Origin: Amorphoplanes friuliensis DSM 7358
Lineage (GTDB): Bacteria > Actinomycetota > Actinomycetes > Mycobacteriales > Micromonosporaceae
DNA: 64,000 nt
Assembly (NCBI RefSeq): GCF_000494755.1
Contig: NC_022657.1
Location: forward strand, 6,176,001 to 6,240,000
Direction: 5' to 3'
The notes beneath the pieces were generated by a model. The model was not told the origin of the DNA. It saw nothing but the letters and a program-made list of their open reading frames with translations, and searched no databases. The first letter of the stretch is position 1, and every line of letters begins with the position of its first letter. The translations under genes and the position numbers were made by a program. Positions 25,928 through 34,493 of this stretch are shown here, one piece after another.

Positions 25928-28000
25928 TCAGCCGTTCAGGGTGACGTGCAGGATCTTGGCGTCGGTGTTGTTCGGGATGCTGTCCTTGTCGCCGCCGTTG
26001 CTGGTGGTCAGCCACAGCCCACCGTCCGGGGCCGGTTCCACGGTGCGCAGCCGCCCGTAGATCCCGGTGAAGTACGCCTGCACGCCGGTCAGCTCGGTCC
26101 CGCTGATGACCGCGCGGTACATGCGCTCACCCCGCTCACAGGCGATGTAGAGCACGTCGCGCACCACGGCGATGCCCGCACACGAACCGTCCGAGGTCGG
26201 GTAGGTCCTCTTCGGAGCCAGGAAACCGGCCGTGTTGCACGTGCCCGAGGTGCCCTCACACGCGGGCCAGCCGTAGTTGCCGCCCTTGGTGATCAGGTTG
26301 GTCTCGTCCATGATCGCGTTGCCGAACTCCTGCTCCCAGAGCCGCCCCTGCGAGTCGAAGGCCAGCCCTTGCGGATTGCGGTGGCCGTAACTCCACACGT
26401 AGTTGCCGAACGGGTTGTCGGACGGAACACTCCCGTCGGGGTTCAGCCGCAGCACCTTGCCGTTGAGGCTCGCCCTGTTCTGCGCGTTGTCACCGTTCTG
26501 CGCGTCGCCCGTGCTCGCGTACAGCTTGCCGTCGGGGCCGAAACGCAACCGGCCGCCGTCGTGGAACTTGTTGCGCAGGATGCCGCTGACCAGGACCTGC
26601 TTGCTGGCGAGGTCCAGGCGATCATCGACCATTTTGATCCGTACGATGCGGTTGTCGGTCGCCGAGGTGTGCATGATGTAGAGCCAGCGATCACTCGCGA
26701 ACGACGCCGAGATCGCCAGACCCGTCAGGCCGCCCTCGCCGTCGGTGCTCTGCACGTCGGGCACGGTCCCGACCGTCGACCTGGCCCCGGTGGCCGGGTC
26801 GAGGCGGACGATGTCGTGCGCGTCGCGGCGGTTGTAGAGGATCGAGCCGTCGGGCAGGGTGACCAGACCCCACGGGATGTCGGTGTCGGCGCCGACCTGC
26901 CTCACCTCGCACACCGGGTTGGTGCAGCTCGACCCGGTTGTCACCGCCACCGTGTTGCTGCGGGCGGAGACGTTCGCCTGGGCGTCACGGGCCACCACGA
27001 AGTATTCGTACCGGACGGTGCCCGAAAGGCCGCTGTCGATGAACCCGGTGGCCGGAGGCGCGGACGCCGTGCCGGTGACCGCGCCGATCTTGGCGCCGCC
27101 GCGGTAGATGTCGTAGGCCCGCACACCGATGTTGTCGCTGGAAGCGTCCCAGTTCAGCGTGACGGTCGTGCCGCTCACCGCACCGGTCAGCCGGGCCGGT
27201 GCACTCGGCGGCTGGGTGTCCTCCTGGCACTGCGGCGGGGTGATCGGCACGGTCCGGCTCGCTTGCGAGACGTTGCCGGCGGCGTCGCGGGCGTTGACGT
27301 ACAGGCCCCAGGTGACACCACCGACGACTGTCAGGCTGGTGGACAGCGTCGTGCCGCTCACCGACTTCATCAGCTGACCGTCGTGATAGACGTCGTAGAA
27401 CGCCACCCCGACCGCGTCGGTCGACGCGTCCCAGGCGAAGGTCACCGAATCGCAGACCAGGTCGCTGACCCGCGCGTTCCCCGGCACCGTCGGCGCGGTG
27501 GTGTCGGCACTGCCCAGCGCCGTCGTCCACTTCTGGTGGCTCTGCCCGTTGCACGTCCACAAGCCCACAGGGGTGCTGTTGGCCGTCGCGCCACCGGTCA
27601 CGTCCAGGCACAGCCCGGACTGAACCCCGACAACGGTCCCGTCGGTGCCGACCCGCCAGCGCTGGTTGGCCCCGCCGGTGCAGGCGTAGGTCTGCACGGC
27701 GGCCGGCGCGCTGGTGTCCTGCCCGACCACGTCGAGACACAGGGCGCCGTCGAAGACCCGCAGCTCACCGGCGGCGGTTAACTGCCAGGCCTGATTGGCC
27801 TGTCCGTTGCAGTCGTAGATATTGATGCCGGTCTGCGGTTCCGCCCGGTTACCGACAACATCCAGGCACCGCCCCGAGGCGACACCGACCACTGTCGACC
27901 CCGCGGCCGCGGAAGCCTGCACCGTCCCTGCCACCACCGCCCCGGCCGCCACCACAACCACTGCGGCTCCGGCAACCAGCGCCCTGACCCGTGTGAGCAT
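25928..28000 (-). CDS. Secreted ricin-B/FN3/PQQ-type sugar dehydrogenase
   Basis: 690 residues from ATG 28000, with AGGAGAG upstream. The order is: signal peptide; ricin-B lectin (about 40-170; QAW, QRW and QKW repeats); two fibronectin type III modules (about 180-370; GTTVTLNWDASSDNIGVRAYDIYR); then a six-bladed propeller of the soluble glucose dehydrogenase type (IPWGLVTLPDGSILYNRRD, GLAISASFASDRWLYI, GHRNPQGLAFD). It probably oxidises aldose residues at a polysaccharide surface using PQQ. The GH97 gene follows in the same operon. Confidence 0.88.
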   Translation of the reverse strand: MLTRVRALVAGAAVVVVAAGAVVAGTVQASAAAGSTVVGVASGRCLDVVGNRAEPQTGINIYDCNGQANQAWQLTAAGELRVFDGALCLDVVGQDTSAPAAVQTYACTGGANQRWRVGTDGTVVGVQSGLCLDVTGGATANSTPVGLWTCNGQSHQKWTTALGSADTTAPTVPGNARVSDLVCDSVTFAWDASTDAVGVAFYDVYHDGQLMKSVSGTTLSTSLTVVGGVTWGLYVNARDAAGNVSQASRTVPITPPQCQEDTQPPSAPARLTGAVSGTTVTLNWDASSDNIGVRAYDIYRGGAKIGAVTGTASAPPATGFIDSGLSGTVRYEYFVVARDAQANVSARSNTVAVTTGSSCTNPVCEVRQVGADTDIPWGLVTLPDGSILYNRRDAHDIVRLDPATGARSTVGTVPDVQSTDGEGGLTGLAISASFASDRWLYIMHTSATDNRIVRIKMVDDRLDLASKQVLVSGILRNKFHDGGRLRFGPDGKLYASTGDAQNGDNAQNRASLNGKVLRLNPDGSVPSDNPFGNYVWSYGHRNPQGLAFDSQGRLWEQEFGNAIMDETNLITKGGNYGWPACEGTSGTCNTAGFLAPKRTYPTSDGSCAGIAVVRDVLYIACERGERMYRAVISGTELTGVQAYFTGIYGRLRTVEPAPDGGLWLTTSNGGDKDSIPNNTDAKILHVTLNG

Positions 28001-28168
28001 CAGCTCTCCTGTCCGAACCACACGTCCGACGACGGCGGAAGGTCAGTTTTACATAGTTGTTCTTCGATGTATTGCCGAGCGGCCAAAACTTGCCCCACCG
28101 TCCCTCGACAACGCCTTGCTCGATCTGCCTAGCTTGGAAGAAATCCCTTCAGCACAGCGGAGAACGGT

Positions 28169-28627
28169 ATGGCTGCTTTGCTTTCGCTCCTCGGAGCGCT
28201 CGGCATCATCGGATCTCTGCTGTTCGCCGGTTGGCAGGCGCGCGTGCTGGCCACGCAGGTCGGCCATCAGGCCACGAGGGACGGAGTGGCCACGCTCCAG
28301 GAGGCCCTCACCAGCCTTCGGGAGGTTCAGCACTACCTCGTCGAGGATCCGAGCCTCATCCCACATTTTGCGCCCGAACGCAGCCGTCTGCCGTTGGAGG
28401 ATGCTGATGCGGGCAAGGTGGAGATGGTCGCCGCCATGTACTGCGACGTGCTCAACATCGGCCTGTACAACCTGTCGGCCGTCAGCACGGCGAGGCCGGA
28501 GAGCGCGTGGGCACAATACTGCGAGCACCTCCTGGCGAACTCCACCGCGATCAGGGCCGAGGTTCTGAACAAAGCTTGGGCTTACCCGCGCTTGTCGGCG
28601 ATGGTCGGCCCGCAGCCGCCGGCGTGA
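28169..28627 (+). CDS. Unknown membrane-anchored protein
   Basis: A 152-residue protein with an N-terminal membrane helix (MAALLSLLGALGIIGSLLFAGWQA) and a cytosolic-looking helical remainder with HQATRDGVATLQEALTSLREVQHYLV. GGAGA precedes ATG 28169. The pattern resembles small actinobacterial proteins with one N-terminal anchor and a DUF6082-like body; I am not sure of that family. It is divergent from the sugar dehydrogenase gene and convergent with the histidine kinase gene. Confidence 0.65.
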   Translation: MAALLSLLGALGIIGSLLFAGWQARVLATQVGHQATRDGVATLQEALTSLREVQHYLVEDPSLIPHFAPERSRLPLEDADAGKVEMVAAMYCDVLNIGLYNLSAVSTARPESAWAQYCEHLLANSTAIRAEVLNKAWAYPRLSAMVGPQPPA

Positions 28628-28640
28628 CGCAGACCCGGGT

Positions 28641-29753
28641 TCAGGACCGGGTGGCCGGGCCGGCCGCCTCGTCCGGGGCGGGGAAGGAGACCTGGACGTG
28701 CAGGCCGTCCTTGCCGTGGGGGGAGGCCGCGATGATGCCGTCGTGGGCGCGGGTGATCGAGCGGGCGATGGCCAGGCCCAGGCCCGCGCCGCCGCTGTGG
28801 TCGATGCGGGTGCCGGACAGGCGGCGGAACGGTTCGAAGAGGCCGGAGATCTTGTCGGCCGGGACCTCGTCGCCGGTGTTCTCGACGATCAGAGCCGGGT
28901 CGTCGCCGACCCGGACGTCCAGTGTGCCGTCCGGGCGGTTGTACTTCACGGCGTTCTGCACGAGGTTGGTGACCAGGCGTTCGAGCAGCGCCTGCTCGCC
29001 CATGACCACCCGCGGCAGCAGCGCGCTGGTGATCGTGATGCCGGCCGCAGCGGCCAGCGAGCGGTGGGCGTCGAGGACCTCCGCCGTGATGAGGTCGAGC
29101 CGCAGCGGCGTTCGCGACAGCAGACCACGGTCGCTCTCGCTGAGCACGAGCAGGCCTTCGATGAGCCGCTCGTTGCGTTCGTTGGTCTCCAGCAGTTGCG
29201 CGGTGAGCAGGGTGAGCTGGTCCTCGGTGAGGGTGCCGGCCATGCCGACCTCGATCAGGATGCGCTGCACCGCCAGGGGTGTCCGCAACTCGTGGGCGGC
29301 GTCGGCGGCGAACCGGCGCTGGGCCTCGTAACCCACCGCGATGCGGTCCATCATCTCGTCGATGGTGCGGCCGAGCACGGCCAGCTCGTCACCGCCGGGG
29401 CCGGGGCGCAGACGGTGGCCGAGGTTCTGAGGGCCGACGTTGGCGATCACCGGGGTCAGCTCCCGCAGCGGCCGCAGGCACCACCGGACCAGCGGCAGGC
29501 ACGCGGCCAGGAAGATCAGCAGGATGAGCCCGCGCGTGCCGATCGTCACCAGGCTGGGCCGCCGGAAGACCTGCGCGCAGACGAAGGAGGTGTCGGTGCC
29601 GGGCGCCCGCAGGTCGGGCACCGCGCACCAGGACGGGCCGAACTCCCGCCACAGCTCGCGCAGGAACTCCGCCGCGTCCGGCACGAACTGCGCGCCGACG
29701 AGGACGATCACGCAGAGCACCAGGATCCGCCGCGCCGGCGAGGGGGCCCTCAT
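28641..29753 (-). CDS. Sensor histidine kinase (paralogue of 49263-50315)
   Basis: A 370-residue kinase. It has two membrane helices with a short outside loop of about 60 residues (cysteines in WCAVPDLR and SFVCAQVF), then HAMP, then HisKA with the phospho-acceptor in AADAAHELRTPLA. The HATPase has VQNAVKYNRPDGTLD, ENTGDEVP and HSGGAGLGLAIARS. ATG 29753 overlaps the response regulator stop by ATGA. The long open frame upstream is antisense and not part of the gene. The outside loop is small, so the signal may be sensed at the membrane. Confidence 0.92.
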   Translation of the reverse strand: MRAPSPARRILVLCVIVLVGAQFVPDAAEFLRELWREFGPSWCAVPDLRAPGTDTSFVCAQVFRRPSLVTIGTRGLILLIFLAACLPLVRWCLRPLRELTPVIANVGPQNLGHRLRPGPGGDELAVLGRTIDEMMDRIAVGYEAQRRFAADAAHELRTPLAVQRILIEVGMAGTLTEDQLTLLTAQLLETNERNERLIEGLLVLSESDRGLLSRTPLRLDLITAEVLDAHRSLAAAAGITITSALLPRVVMGEQALLERLVTNLVQNAVKYNRPDGTLDVRVGDDPALIVENTGDEVPADKISGLFEPFRRLSGTRIDHSGGAGLGLAIARSITRAHDGIIAASPHGKDGLHVQVSFPAPDEAAGPATRS

Positions 29754-30409
29754 TCTCCGAGCCGGTAGCCGATGCGGGCCACGGTGTGCAGGACGGGCGG
29801 GTCGCCCAGCTTGCGGCGCAACGTCATGACCGTCGTGCGTACGGTGTTGGTGAAGGGGTCGGTGTTCTCGTCCCAGGCCTGTTCGAGCAGGTCTTCCGCG
29901 CTGACCACCCGGCCTTCGGCGCGCAGGAGGACGTGCAGGACGGCGTACTCCTTCGGCGACAGGGACAGGGCCAGACCGTCGCGCGAGGCGGTGTGCCGGG
30001 TCACGTCCAGCACAATGCCGTCCTGTTCCAGCACCGGTGGGAGCGCCGCCACGGACCGGCGGGACAGGGCCTGCAGCCGGGCAACGAGCTCCGCGAACGC
30101 GAACGGCTTGGTCAGGTAGTCGTCGGCGCCGAGCCCGAGGCCCTCGACACGTTCGCGGATGCCGGCGGCCGCGGTCAGCATCAGCACCCGCGTACCGGAG
30201 CCGGAGCCCGCGATGTGCCGGCACACCTCGTCGCCGGTCCGGCCGGGCATGTCACGGTCGAGGACGGCCACGTCGTAGCGGTTGATGCCGAGCTTCTCCA
30301 GGGCACTCTCGCCGTCGTAGACGACGTCGACGGCCATCGACAGCCGGCGCAGCCCTTTGGCGACCATGTCGGCCAGGACGCGCTCGTCCTCAGCCACCAG
30401 CACTCGCAC
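29750..30409 (-). CDS. OmpR-family response regulator (paralogue of 50344-51015)
   Basis: 219 residues. The receiver domain has the acidic pair VAEDER, phospho-acceptor Asp in DVAVLDRDMPG, TAAAG, and LTKPF. A winged-helix DNA-binding domain follows (SPKEYAVLHVLLRAEGRVVSAEDLLEQAWDE, TTVMTLRRKLG). It starts at GTG 30409. It is about 60% identical in the receiver to the regulator at 50344-51015, by eye. The divergent protease gene shares its promoter region and may be a target. Confidence 0.92.
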   Translation of the reverse strand: MRVLVAEDERVLADMVAKGLRRLSMAVDVVYDGESALEKLGINRYDVAVLDRDMPGRTGDEVCRHIAGSGSGTRVLMLTAAAGIRERVEGLGLGADDYLTKPFAFAELVARLQALSRRSVAALPPVLEQDGIVLDVTRHTASRDGLALSLSPKEYAVLHVLLRAEGRVVSAEDLLEQAWDENTDPFTNTVRTTVMTLRRKLGDPPVLHTVARIGYRLGE

Positions 30410-30458
30410 AGCCGTGTTCCTCCGGTCGTCGGATCAGCTGCCAGGCTCGCACGACGCA

Positions 30459-30475
30459 GATAAAAGATTCATAAG
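30459..30475. promoter_or_regulatory. 11-bp-period direct repeat, candidate response-regulator site
   Basis: GATAAAAG (30459) and CATAAG (30470) place ATAA cores exactly 11 bp apart, one helical turn, as OmpR-family dimers require. It lies between the divergent regulator (30409) and protease (30554) genes. Similar repeats occur at 51029 and 53301. Confidence 0.5.
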
Positions 30476-30553
30476 TCCGGCGCTGACGCACCCCTGACGG
30501 CCGCCCGCGCACGCTGATCACTCCCAGTCCCCGATCGTACGGGCGGTGTCACC

Positions 30554-31435
30554 TTGCGGACCACGGTACGAAGCTTTCCGGCGCTCGCCGCCCTGGCGTT
30601 CACGCTGCTGAGCGCGCATCCGGCGTACGCGATCGCCCACGGCACGAACGCGCCCGACGGCGCGTACCGGTTCTCGGTCCGGCTGACCATGACCGGGCTA
30701 CCCACCGCCGATCACGGCACCCGCGACAGCTGGTGTTCCGGCGCCCTCGTCGCACCCGAATGGGTGATCACCGCGGGGCACTGCTTCCGGGACCGCGACG
30801 GCCGGCGGGTGAGCCGACCGGTGGCGGCCCGGACCACCGCCACTATCGGACGGACCGACCTGAACGGCCGGGACGGTCACGAGGTCGAGGTCGTCGAGGT
30901 CGAACAGTCGTCGACCGCCGACGTCGCCCTGGCCAGGATCAAGACCGCTGTCACCGACATCGTCCCGCTGCCGATCGAATCCGGGCCGCCCGCCGTGGGC
31001 TCGGTGATCAGACTGACCGGGTACGGCCTGACCGACGACACCACCGCCGCGGCGACCCGACGGCTGCAGACCGGCCAGTTTACCGTCGACCGCATCGGCG
31101 ACTCCACGGTGGCAGCCTCCGGCCGGTCACCGAGCGAGTGGACCAGCCCGTGCCTGCACGACTCGGGCGGTCCCTACTTCGAGCAGCGGGCAGAGGGTGG
31201 TCCCGCGCTGGTCGCCGTGGTCAGCACCGGGCCGGGCTGTCCGCACCCCGGCTCCGATTTCGGCGCCCGCGTCGACAACCTCGCCGCCTGGATCGCCGCA
31301 ACGACCGACGCTGACGGTGCCGGCTGGCTGGGCAGCAGGACCGCCCTGGGTCTCGGAGGTTTTGCGCTGCTCGCAGCCCTGATCGTCACGATCACAGCGG
31401 TGCGGCGACGCCTGGTGACCGCGGAGGCCCAGTGA
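30554..31435 (+). CDS. Secreted trypsin-like serine protease with C-terminal membrane anchor
   Basis: 293 residues from TTG 30554. A signal peptide ends near HPAYA and the mature chain begins AIAHGTNAPDGAYRF. The S1 triad is His in VITAGHC, Asp in SSTADVALARI and Ser in CLHDSGGPYF, with disulfide cysteines around them. A C-terminal hydrophobic helix (ALGLGGFALLAALIVTITAV) with RRR keeps the protease on the outer face of the membrane. It is divergent from a two-component system. A degraded copy of its 3' end lies at 33623-33700. Confidence 0.9.
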   Translation: MRTTVRSFPALAALAFTLLSAHPAYAIAHGTNAPDGAYRFSVRLTMTGLPTADHGTRDSWCSGALVAPEWVITAGHCFRDRDGRRVSRPVAARTTATIGRTDLNGRDGHEVEVVEVEQSSTADVALARIKTAVTDIVPLPIESGPPAVGSVIRLTGYGLTDDTTAAATRRLQTGQFTVDRIGDSTVAASGRSPSEWTSPCLHDSGGPYFEQRAEGGPALVAVVSTGPGCPHPGSDFGARVDNLAAWIAATTDADGAGWLGSRTALGLGGFALLAALIVTITAVRRRLVTAEAQ

Positions 31436-31441
31436 CTTCCG

Positions 31442-31482
31442 TTGACGGCTACTGTCCCGTCGCATAACCTTCTGGTTATGCG
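31442..31482 (+). promoter_or_regulatory. Leaderless promoter with overlapping palindromic ArsR operator
   Basis: TTGACG (31442-31447), a 17-bp spacer and TAACCT (31465-31470) predict a transcript start at or next to the ATG at 31478. CGCATAACC (31461-31469) and GGTTATGCG (31474-31482) form a perfect 9-bp inverted repeat over the -10 element and start codon, an ideal place for autorepression by the ArsR product. Confidence 0.7.
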
Positions 31483-31822
31483 AAGTCTCAGCGACACGGA
31501 ACTCGACAGTGCTTTCGCTGCCCTTGCAGACCCGACACGTCGTGCCATCCTCGCCCGGCTGCGCACGGGCGAGGCCGGGGTGCTGGAGCTGGCCGAGCCG
31601 TTCCCCATCAGCCAGCCCGCCATCTCCAAACACTTGAAAGTGCTCGAATCGGCCGGCCTCGTGTCGCGCCACCGCCGATCGAAGCACCATCTGTGCCGCC
31701 TCGAGCCGAGCCGCCTCAAAGACGTCGTCGACTGGCTCGGCACCTACCGCGAGTTCTGGGAAGACAGCTTCACCCGCCTCGACTCGTACGTCGAATCACT
31801 CGGCGACGAGGATGCGAAGTGA
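31478..31822 (+). CDS. ArsR-family (SmtB/ArsR-like) transcriptional regulator
   Basis: 114 residues. A winged helix has FAALADPTRRAILARL, PISQPAISKHLKVLESAGLVSRHRR and a C-terminal FWEDSFTRLDSYVE. It lacks the cysteine metal box, so it is the non-metal type usually paired with an AHSA1/SRPBCC gene, which indeed follows with a 4-bp overlap. ATG 31478 lies inside the palindrome, so the mRNA is probably leaderless and self-repressed. Confidence 0.88.
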   Translation: MRSLSDTELDSAFAALADPTRRAILARLRTGEAGVLELAEPFPISQPAISKHLKVLESAGLVSRHRRSKHHLCRLEPSRLKDVVDWLGTYREFWEDSFTRLDSYVESLGDEDAK

Positions 31823-32307
31823 GTGAACTCCACATCGAGATGCCTCCCGACGAACCCGTCATCGCGTTCCGGCGGCTCGTGAAAGCGCCACCCGACCTCG
31901 TCTTCCGGCTCTACACCGAACCGGAGCACCTGCGTCACTGGTGGGGCCCTCGCCACCTCATCCTGACGACCTGCGACATCGACCTGCGCGTCGGTGGCCG
32001 CTACCGGCTCGTCCAGCGGGCACCCGACGGCGAGGAGTTCGGGTTCCACGGCACCTACCTCGCCATCGAACGCCCACACCGGCTTGTCAAGACCTTTGTC
32101 TACGAGGGACGACCGGACAACGAGGCGACCGACACGTTCACCTTCGAACCCGTCGGCGACGACACCCTCGTGCGATGCCGGACGGTCCACTCGTCGGTGG
32201 CGGCACGTAACGCCCACGCACAAGCCGGCGCATCACCCGGCCTGACCGCGTCGTACCAACGTCAAGCAGAACACCTGGCAACGTTCCGGAAAGGACCACC
32301 GCGATGA
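31819..32307 (+). CDS. SRPBCC/AHSA1-family protein
   Basis: 162 residues from GTG 31819, which overlaps the ArsR stop (GTGA). The AHSA1 pattern is clear: VKAPPDLVFRLYTEPEHLRHWWGP, then FHGTYLAIERPHRLVKTF and TASYQRQAEHLATF. Pairs of ArsR and SRPBCC genes are very common in soil actinobacteria. The SRPBCC partner is thought to bind a small hydrophobic molecule, but ligands are rarely known. It is the middle gene of a three-gene operon. Confidence 0.85.
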   Translation: MSELHIEMPPDEPVIAFRRLVKAPPDLVFRLYTEPEHLRHWWGPRHLILTTCDIDLRVGGRYRLVQRAPDGEEFGFHGTYLAIERPHRLVKTFVYEGRPDNEATDTFTFEPVGDDTLVRCRTVHSSVAARNAHAQAGASPGLTASYQRQAEHLATFRKGPPR

Positions 32308-32870
32308 CCGAGCTCGTCCTGAAGATGTCCATATCGCTGGACGGATACGTCGCTCGCCCGGACGGCAGCAACGATTGGATCTTTCCCAGTTACACCCCGG
32401 ACGCCACCGCATGGACCGTCGAGACCCTGCGCGGCGCCGGTGCACATGTGATGGGCTCGGTGACCTACCGGGCCATGGCCGCCCACTGGCCACACGACAC
32501 CAGCGACTTCGCAGCACCGATGAACGACACCCCGAAGGTGGTCTTCTCCGAGACGATGACGGCCTCGGAATGGGGCGACACCCACTTCATCTCCGGCGAG
32601 CTGGCCGAGGGCATCGCGACCCTCAAGAAGGACCGTGCTCCCGACTACCTGCTGGCCCACGGCGGCGCCGGCTTCGTACGGTCACTCTGTCGAACCGGTC
32701 TCATCGACGAGATACGGCTCCTCGTGCATCCGGTGATCCTCGGAGAGGGCGAACGGATCTTCCTCGATCCGATGGACCTGACAACGGTCGCCACAAAGGC
32801 ATTCAGTGGCGGTGCCGTCGCGCACGTACTCCGCCCCGCCGCGCGGGCGCTGAGTGGCGCCCACGGGTAG
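32304..32870 (+). CDS. Dihydrofolate reductase-like (RibD C-terminal domain) protein
   Basis: 188 residues of the RibD_C/DHFR-like fold: LVLKMSISLDGYVARPDGSNDW, GSVTYRAMAAHWP, KVVFSETM and LLAHGGAGFVRSLCRTGLIDEIRLLVHPVILGEG. It probably binds NADPH and reduces a small heterocycle, but such stand-alone copies are not known to act in folate or riboflavin synthesis. ATG 32304 overlaps the SRPBCC stop by ATGA, so the three genes are one transcript under the ArsR promoter. Confidence 0.87.
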   Translation: MTELVLKMSISLDGYVARPDGSNDWIFPSYTPDATAWTVETLRGAGAHVMGSVTYRAMAAHWPHDTSDFAAPMNDTPKVVFSETMTASEWGDTHFISGELAEGIATLKKDRAPDYLLAHGGAGFVRSLCRTGLIDEIRLLVHPVILGEGERIFLDPMDLTTVATKAFSGGAVAHVLRPAARALSGAHG

Positions 32871-32964
32871 CGTGCGGGCCGGTATGAAGTCTTGCGCCGC
32901 GGTGAGGTGATGATCCGGAAGTCCGGAGACGCGTGTCCGGGGTATGAGCTGCGGGAGCCTGGCT

Positions 32965-33621
32965 GTGAAGCATGACCTGTACGAGATCATCCACCGCCGG
33001 CGGGACGTGCGCGGCGAGTTCACCGGCGCGCCGGTGCCGGATGCCGTCCTCGATCGGATTCTGAGCGCCGCGCACGCCGCGCCCAGCGTCGGGTTGTCCC
33101 AGCCGTGGGATTTCATCGTCGTGCGGGATCGTGCACTGCGGGAGGCGTTCCACGATCATGTGCGCAGCGAGCGCGAGGTGTTCGCGGCCACGTTGGACGC
33201 TGAGGCGGCCGCCCGGTTCGCCAGAATCAAGATCGACGGGGTGCTGGAGTCGACGCTGTCGATCGTGGTCACGTACGACCAGCAGCGCGGTGGTCCCGCG
33301 GTGCTGGGCCGGCACGCGATCGCCGACGCCGGTCTTTACTCGGTGTGTCTGGCGATCGAGAACCTCTGGCTGGCGGCCACCGCTGAACGGATGGGCGTGG
33401 GGTGGGTCTCCTTCTACCGTGAGGATTTCCTGCAGGGTCTGCTCGGCATCCCGGCCGGCGTCCGGCCGGTGGCGTGGCTCTGCCTGGGCCCGGTCAGCGA
33501 GTTGCAGAAGGTGCCCGACCTGGAGCGACACGGGTGGAGTGGCCGCCGGCCCTTGCACCAGGCCCGGCACGACGACGGGTGGGGGAACCGTCCCTCGACC
33601 GGCGGCTCGGCGCAGCGATGA
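32965..33621 (+). CDS. bluB: 5,6-dimethylbenzimidazole synthase (BluB)
   Basis: 218 residues, flavin-dependent nitroreductase fold. YEIIHRRRDVRGEFTGAPVPD, ILSAAHAAPSVGLSQPWDFIVV and ENLWLAATAERMGVGWVSFY are the BluB signatures. The enzyme breaks down reduced FMN to make the lower ligand of vitamin B12. GTG 32965 is preferred because GGGAG stands 7 bp before it; ATG 32944 is possible. No other cobalamin gene lies in the window. Confidence 0.85.
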   Translation: MKHDLYEIIHRRRDVRGEFTGAPVPDAVLDRILSAAHAAPSVGLSQPWDFIVVRDRALREAFHDHVRSEREVFAATLDAEAAARFARIKIDGVLESTLSIVVTYDQQRGGPAVLGRHAIADAGLYSVCLAIENLWLAATAERMGVGWVSFYREDFLQGLLGIPAGVRPVAWLCLGPVSELQKVPDLERHGWSGRRPLHQARHDDGWGNRPSTGGSAQR

Positions 33622-33622
33622 T

Positions 33623-33700
33623 CGGCTGGCTGGACAGTGAGGCCGCCCTGGGTCTCGAAGGATTTGTGCTGCTCGGCCGCGGAAGCGATCGTCACCGCTC
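33623..33700 (+). pseudogene. Remnant of the 3' end of a trypsin-like protease gene
   Basis: This stretch repeats the region 31321-31395 of the protease gene. Over the first 54 bases I count about 8 mismatches (GGCTGGCTGG, then CCGCCCTGGGTCTCG, then TGCTGCTCG). A frame change follows, then GATCGTCAC again. The translation GWLDSEAALGLEGFVLLG matches GWLGSRTALGLGGFALLA of the protease anchor. No catalytic region is present, so it is a decayed fragment. Together with the intact gene it flanks the ArsR operon and bluB. Confidence 0.7.
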
Positions 33701-33761
33701 ACCTCGCCCGACGAGCGGCGACCGATTCTGCCGCCTACGGCCGGCACCCACTGTCCCGGGC

Positions 33762-34346
33762 TCAGGGCGTAGCGGGTAGCCCGGTACGGCACAGCTCGAG
33801 AGCGTCCTGAGCACCGCGCAGGGCTGTGATCACATTGGGCGAGGGCTGCACGTGCACCTCGGCAAGATCGCGGCCGGCTGATCCCTCGGTGATCGGGTAG
33901 GCCAGCTGCTCCTGCCCGAGCCGGAACTGGGCGTCGATCCCGGTGCGGTTGCCGCGCGGATCCTGGCGATGCCACCGGCCCTCGAGGTACACGGCGACGA
34001 GGCCGTGCAGGAAGGGTTCTCCCCCGTCGTTCAGCTGCTGGTAGCACAACCCAGCCGGAACACCGGCGGCCCGGACCACCGCCACCAGCAGGTGTGACTT
34101 GGCATAGCAGAGGCCGACACCGGCGCTGAGCACCTCGCCGGCGGTGACGGTGATCCGCGGATCCTGGGCGTCCACGGAATGCCGGATCCGGTCACGAACC
34201 CATTCGAAGGCGGCCCGTGTGAAGTCGACGTCATCCGGATGCGCCGCGCGCAGTTCACCGGACAACGCCCGCACTGCCGGATGGTCCACCTCGACGACCA
34301 TGTCACCGACCAGGTACTCCGTCGGTTCGCCCGCGACCAGTTGCAC
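33762..34346 (-). CDS. Transglutaminase-like cysteine protease-fold protein
   Basis: 194 residues. The transglutaminase core is present: Cys in GVGLCYAKSHLLVAVVRAAGVPAGLCYQ, His in EPFLHGLVAVYLEGRWHR and Asp in QDPRGN. These single-domain bacterial forms usually act as peptidases or amidases in the cytosol, often with unknown substrates. It starts at GTG 34346 with AAGGGA upstream and has no signal peptide. It stands alone between the protease remnant and the oxidoreductase operon. Confidence 0.85.
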   Translation of the reverse strand: MQLVAGEPTEYLVGDMVVEVDHPAVRALSGELRAAHPDDVDFTRAAFEWVRDRIRHSVDAQDPRITVTAGEVLSAGVGLCYAKSHLLVAVVRAAGVPAGLCYQQLNDGGEPFLHGLVAVYLEGRWHRQDPRGNRTGIDAQFRLGQEQLAYPITEGSAGRDLAEVHVQPSPNVITALRGAQDALELCRTGLPATP

Positions 34347-34493
34347 AACTGTCCCTTCACCCGCGCCGGTCGGATCGAGGCACCAGTGCGCCGTGGACCC
34401 GTCACGGCCTCCGAACGACCATACTCATCGCCGCCGCCCGTACGTGGTGTGTCTCGCTCGTGCTGTGTCCGGCCGGCGGTTGCCCGGCCCGGT

